Source of the DNA: DASZIT01 sp963770635 | GTDB taxonomy: Bacteria > Actinomycetota > Acidimicrobiia > Acidimicrobiales > RAAP-2 | DNA length: 64,000 nucleotides | Reading direction: 5' to 3' | Assembly (NCBI GenBank): GCA_963770635.1 | Contig: CAVYQI010000007.1 | Span: 124,001 to 188,000, forward strand | Part shown: in pieces, positions 62,921 through 64,000 of the stretch | Numbering within the stretch: position 1 is the first letter of the stretch | How the letters are laid out: each line of letters starts with the position of its first letter | Program-made: the position numbers and the translations under genes | The notes under the pieces: model-generated | The model's input: only the letters and a program-made list of their open reading frames with translations | Told to the model about the DNA's origin: nothing | Database searches by the model: none

Positions 62921-62959
62921 GGATCGAACCTGCGACCGAGGGATTATGAGTGCTCGCGA
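62906..62959 (-). repeat. tRNA-Met(CAT) 3'-half, copy B (candidate attachment-site remnant)
   Basis: Read on the minus strand: loop CTCATAA (anticodon CAT), stem half TCCCT, variable CGGTC, intact T-arm GCAGG-TTCGATC-CCTGC, acceptor CTGCCCC, A, CCA. The 5' half is missing; the sequence beyond the anticodon loop does not pair. This is what tyrosine-recombinase integration into a tRNA leaves at the far end. Confidence 0.65.
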
Positions 62960-63313
62960 AAACCTTGCTTGGTGTGGCGGGCATTTGCAGGTTGTTTCAA
63001 TTTCGCAGGAGAGCGACAACAGCCGGACTGGCGATGCCATCAGCGCGAACCACCGCGACATGATGAAACGCACTTGTTGGGAGCGTGTTGCCGGGATGAC
63101 CCGAGGGCTCACATCGGAAATGGCCGGCCGGCCGTGTTGCCACCAGAGGTCTCGAGGACCCAAACTGGGGACGCCCTCGGCCTGCTTGGGCCCAGGCTCC
63201 ATCTACCCTTGAGCCCGGCTCTCGGGGGCCGATCACCAATGAGGTTGTATCTAGTCGAACACGGGTAGGAATTGTCAGCGCTACATCTCAGCGCAACAAC
63301 TGGAGGCAAGGAA

Positions 63314-63835
63314 ATGTCTGAACGCATCGACCAGGTGACGAGTTTTACCTACACCACCTACATCCAGGCCACGCCGGAGCGGGTCTGGGAGGGCCTCACC
63401 GACCCCGCATTCACCAGACGCTATTGGCGGCACCAAAGCGCCGGTGAGAAGACCTTCCGTTCGGACTGGAAGAAGGGCTCCACCTACGACTTGGTGCACG
63501 AGGATGTCGAGCTCGTCGTGAGCGACCCCGAACAGGTAATCCTCGAGTCCGATCCCCACTACAGACTGGCTTACACGTGGCACACGTTCACGCCCGAGTG
63601 GGCCGCCGAGGTCGGTATGGACGAAGCCACCGCGGACGCCTGGCGGGCTGAACCCCGCTCCAAGGTCGCCTTCGACATTGCAGACCTCGGGCGCGGCGTA
63701 GTCAGACTAACGGTCGTCCACGACGGCTTCGATACCGGTAGCCACGTTCTCGACGCCATCTCTGAGGGCTGGCCTGCTGTTCTTGCCAGTCTCAAAACCC
63801 TCCTTGAGACTGGTTCGGCCTTGCGGACCTCGTAG
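63314..63835 (+). CDS. SRPBCC (AHSA1) domain protein
   Basis: 173 residues from ATG 63314 after AAGGAA. AHSA1-type START fold: FTYTTYIQATPERVWEGLTDPAFTRRYWRH, YRLAYTWHTFTPEW, VAFDIADLGRGVVRLTVVHDGF and ISEGWPAVLASLKTLLETG. Often paired with ArsR regulators; none is visible here in the window. Hydrophobic-ligand binding assumed from family. Confidence 0.82.
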   Translation: MSERIDQVTSFTYTTYIQATPERVWEGLTDPAFTRRYWRHQSAGEKTFRSDWKKGSTYDLVHEDVELVVSDPEQVILESDPHYRLAYTWHTFTPEWAAEVGMDEATADAWRAEPRSKVAFDIADLGRGVVRLTVVHDGFDTGSHVLDAISEGWPAVLASLKTLLETGSALRTS

Positions 63836-63930
63836 GGGTGCGCGGCCAGAGCGAGGAGCATTCGGTCATCGACGGTCGGGGGGCTAGTCGCCCTCAAATC
63901 CAAACCAAAACCGAGCACGCGAGGCGCCTC

Positions 63931-64000
63931 ATGGCTGAAACCCCCTAAGAATACAACGCCAAGGTGGTCGGCGAATTCCGGGCCAACAGCGGACGAGTCG
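63931..64000 (+). pseudogene. Start of a deazaflavin-dependent nitroreductase interrupted by a stop
   Basis: ATG 63931 reads MAETP then TAA (63946-63948), and in the same frame EYNAKVVGEFRANSGRV, the typical start of F420/deazaflavin-dependent nitroreductase-family proteins. The TAA stands where the family has a sense codon such as CAA or GAA. It may be a nonsense mutation, a base error, or the real start may be a later GTG (63961). The gene continues past the window. Confidence 0.45.

Larger units (their letters stand above)
62781..63313. other. Intergenic region with tRNA-derived DNA
   Basis: 533 bp without an intact gene. Contains the second tRNA-Met-derived fragment and a 15-bp duplication (separate entries). 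The frame at 62856-63212 encodes only a tRNA shadow (GAGRDRTCDRGIMS). The right part (62960-63300) shows no other recognisable feature. Confidence 0.5.

Noticed and set aside
62856..63212. Open frame reading GAGRDRTCDRGIMS
   Set aside because: It is translated across the tRNA-Met-derived fragment, a common false gene.

Overview
High-GC actinobacterial chromosome, most likely Acidimicrobiia or a near relative (inferred from gene content only). Supporting features are two LLM-class F420-dependent oxidoreductases, the start of a deazaflavin-dependent nitroreductase, a mycothiol-dependent isomerase-fold (MDMPI) protein, a DUF222/HNH (13E12-type) protein, a class III cyclase with HAMP domain, adenosylcobalamin-dependent ribonucleotide reductase NrdJ, and many GTG/TTG starts. 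I see no complete insertion sequence, prophage or CRISPR array. The window is mostly core and metabolic genes with a few accessory patches.

Layout. 1-2.0 kb: two tandem secreted GH16-like glycoside hydrolases (one cut by the window edge, one frameshifted). 2.4-7.3 kb: nrdJ (minus) and glpK (plus), divergent, each with one apparent single-base frameshift; the space between them holds a sigma70-type promoter followed by NrdR boxes. 7.4-18.3 kb: ACT protein, PlsC-type acyltransferase, acetoacetate-decarboxylase-fold protein with a coupled TetR, DUF222/HNH protein, then a minus-strand series alaC, LLM oxidoreductase, SRPBCC protein, GT4 glycosyltransferase, queG, small Cys-rich protein, 2-hydroxyacid dehydrogenase. 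18.5-25.4 kb: acyl-CoA synthetase, paired bacterial-PH membrane proteins, alpha/beta hydrolase, AlkA-like glycosylase, a 23-bp minisatellite, secretory-type lipase. 25.4-31.2 kb: Ser/Thr kinase, membrane protein, aldose epimerase, GNAT, methyltransferase, leaderless ArsR-SRPBCC fusion. 31.3-38.6 kb: membrane-anchored beta-propeller, RHH regulator with a repeat array in its promoter, DUF4097 protein, MFS exporter/TetR pair, phospholipase-C-type phosphoesterase.

38.9-50.9 kb: tRNA-Val(TAC) overlapping the end of an inositol-monophosphatase-type gene, a two-gene conserved unit with a lipoprotein, an OafA/SGNH acyltransferase, aldehyde dehydrogenase, an AttH/CrtC-like protein, a methyltransferase, a YccF protein, then a cluster of an unfamiliar membrane protein with a papain/NlpC-like tail, a tiny Zn-finger protein and an adenylate cyclase. 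51-55.6 kb: MDMPI protein, a three-gene F420 oxidoreductase operon with overlapping stops and starts, a VapBC-type module whose toxin lacks an expected acidic residue, and a phosphotransferase. 55.9-59.6 kb: the four-gene sulfate ABC importer cysP-cysT-cysW-cysA. 59.7-64 kb: a cassette (FAD monooxygenase-like gene plus P450) lying between two direct repeats derived from the 3' half of a tRNA-Met(CAT), then an SRPBCC gene and the start of a deazaflavin nitroreductase interrupted by a stop codon.

Most striking: the tRNA-derived repeats around the oxidoreductase/P450 cassette, the membrane peptidase-like/Zn-finger/cyclase cluster, the 11-bp-period operator array before the RHH gene, and three single-base frameshifts in three successive genes, which may be sequencing errors rather than biology.
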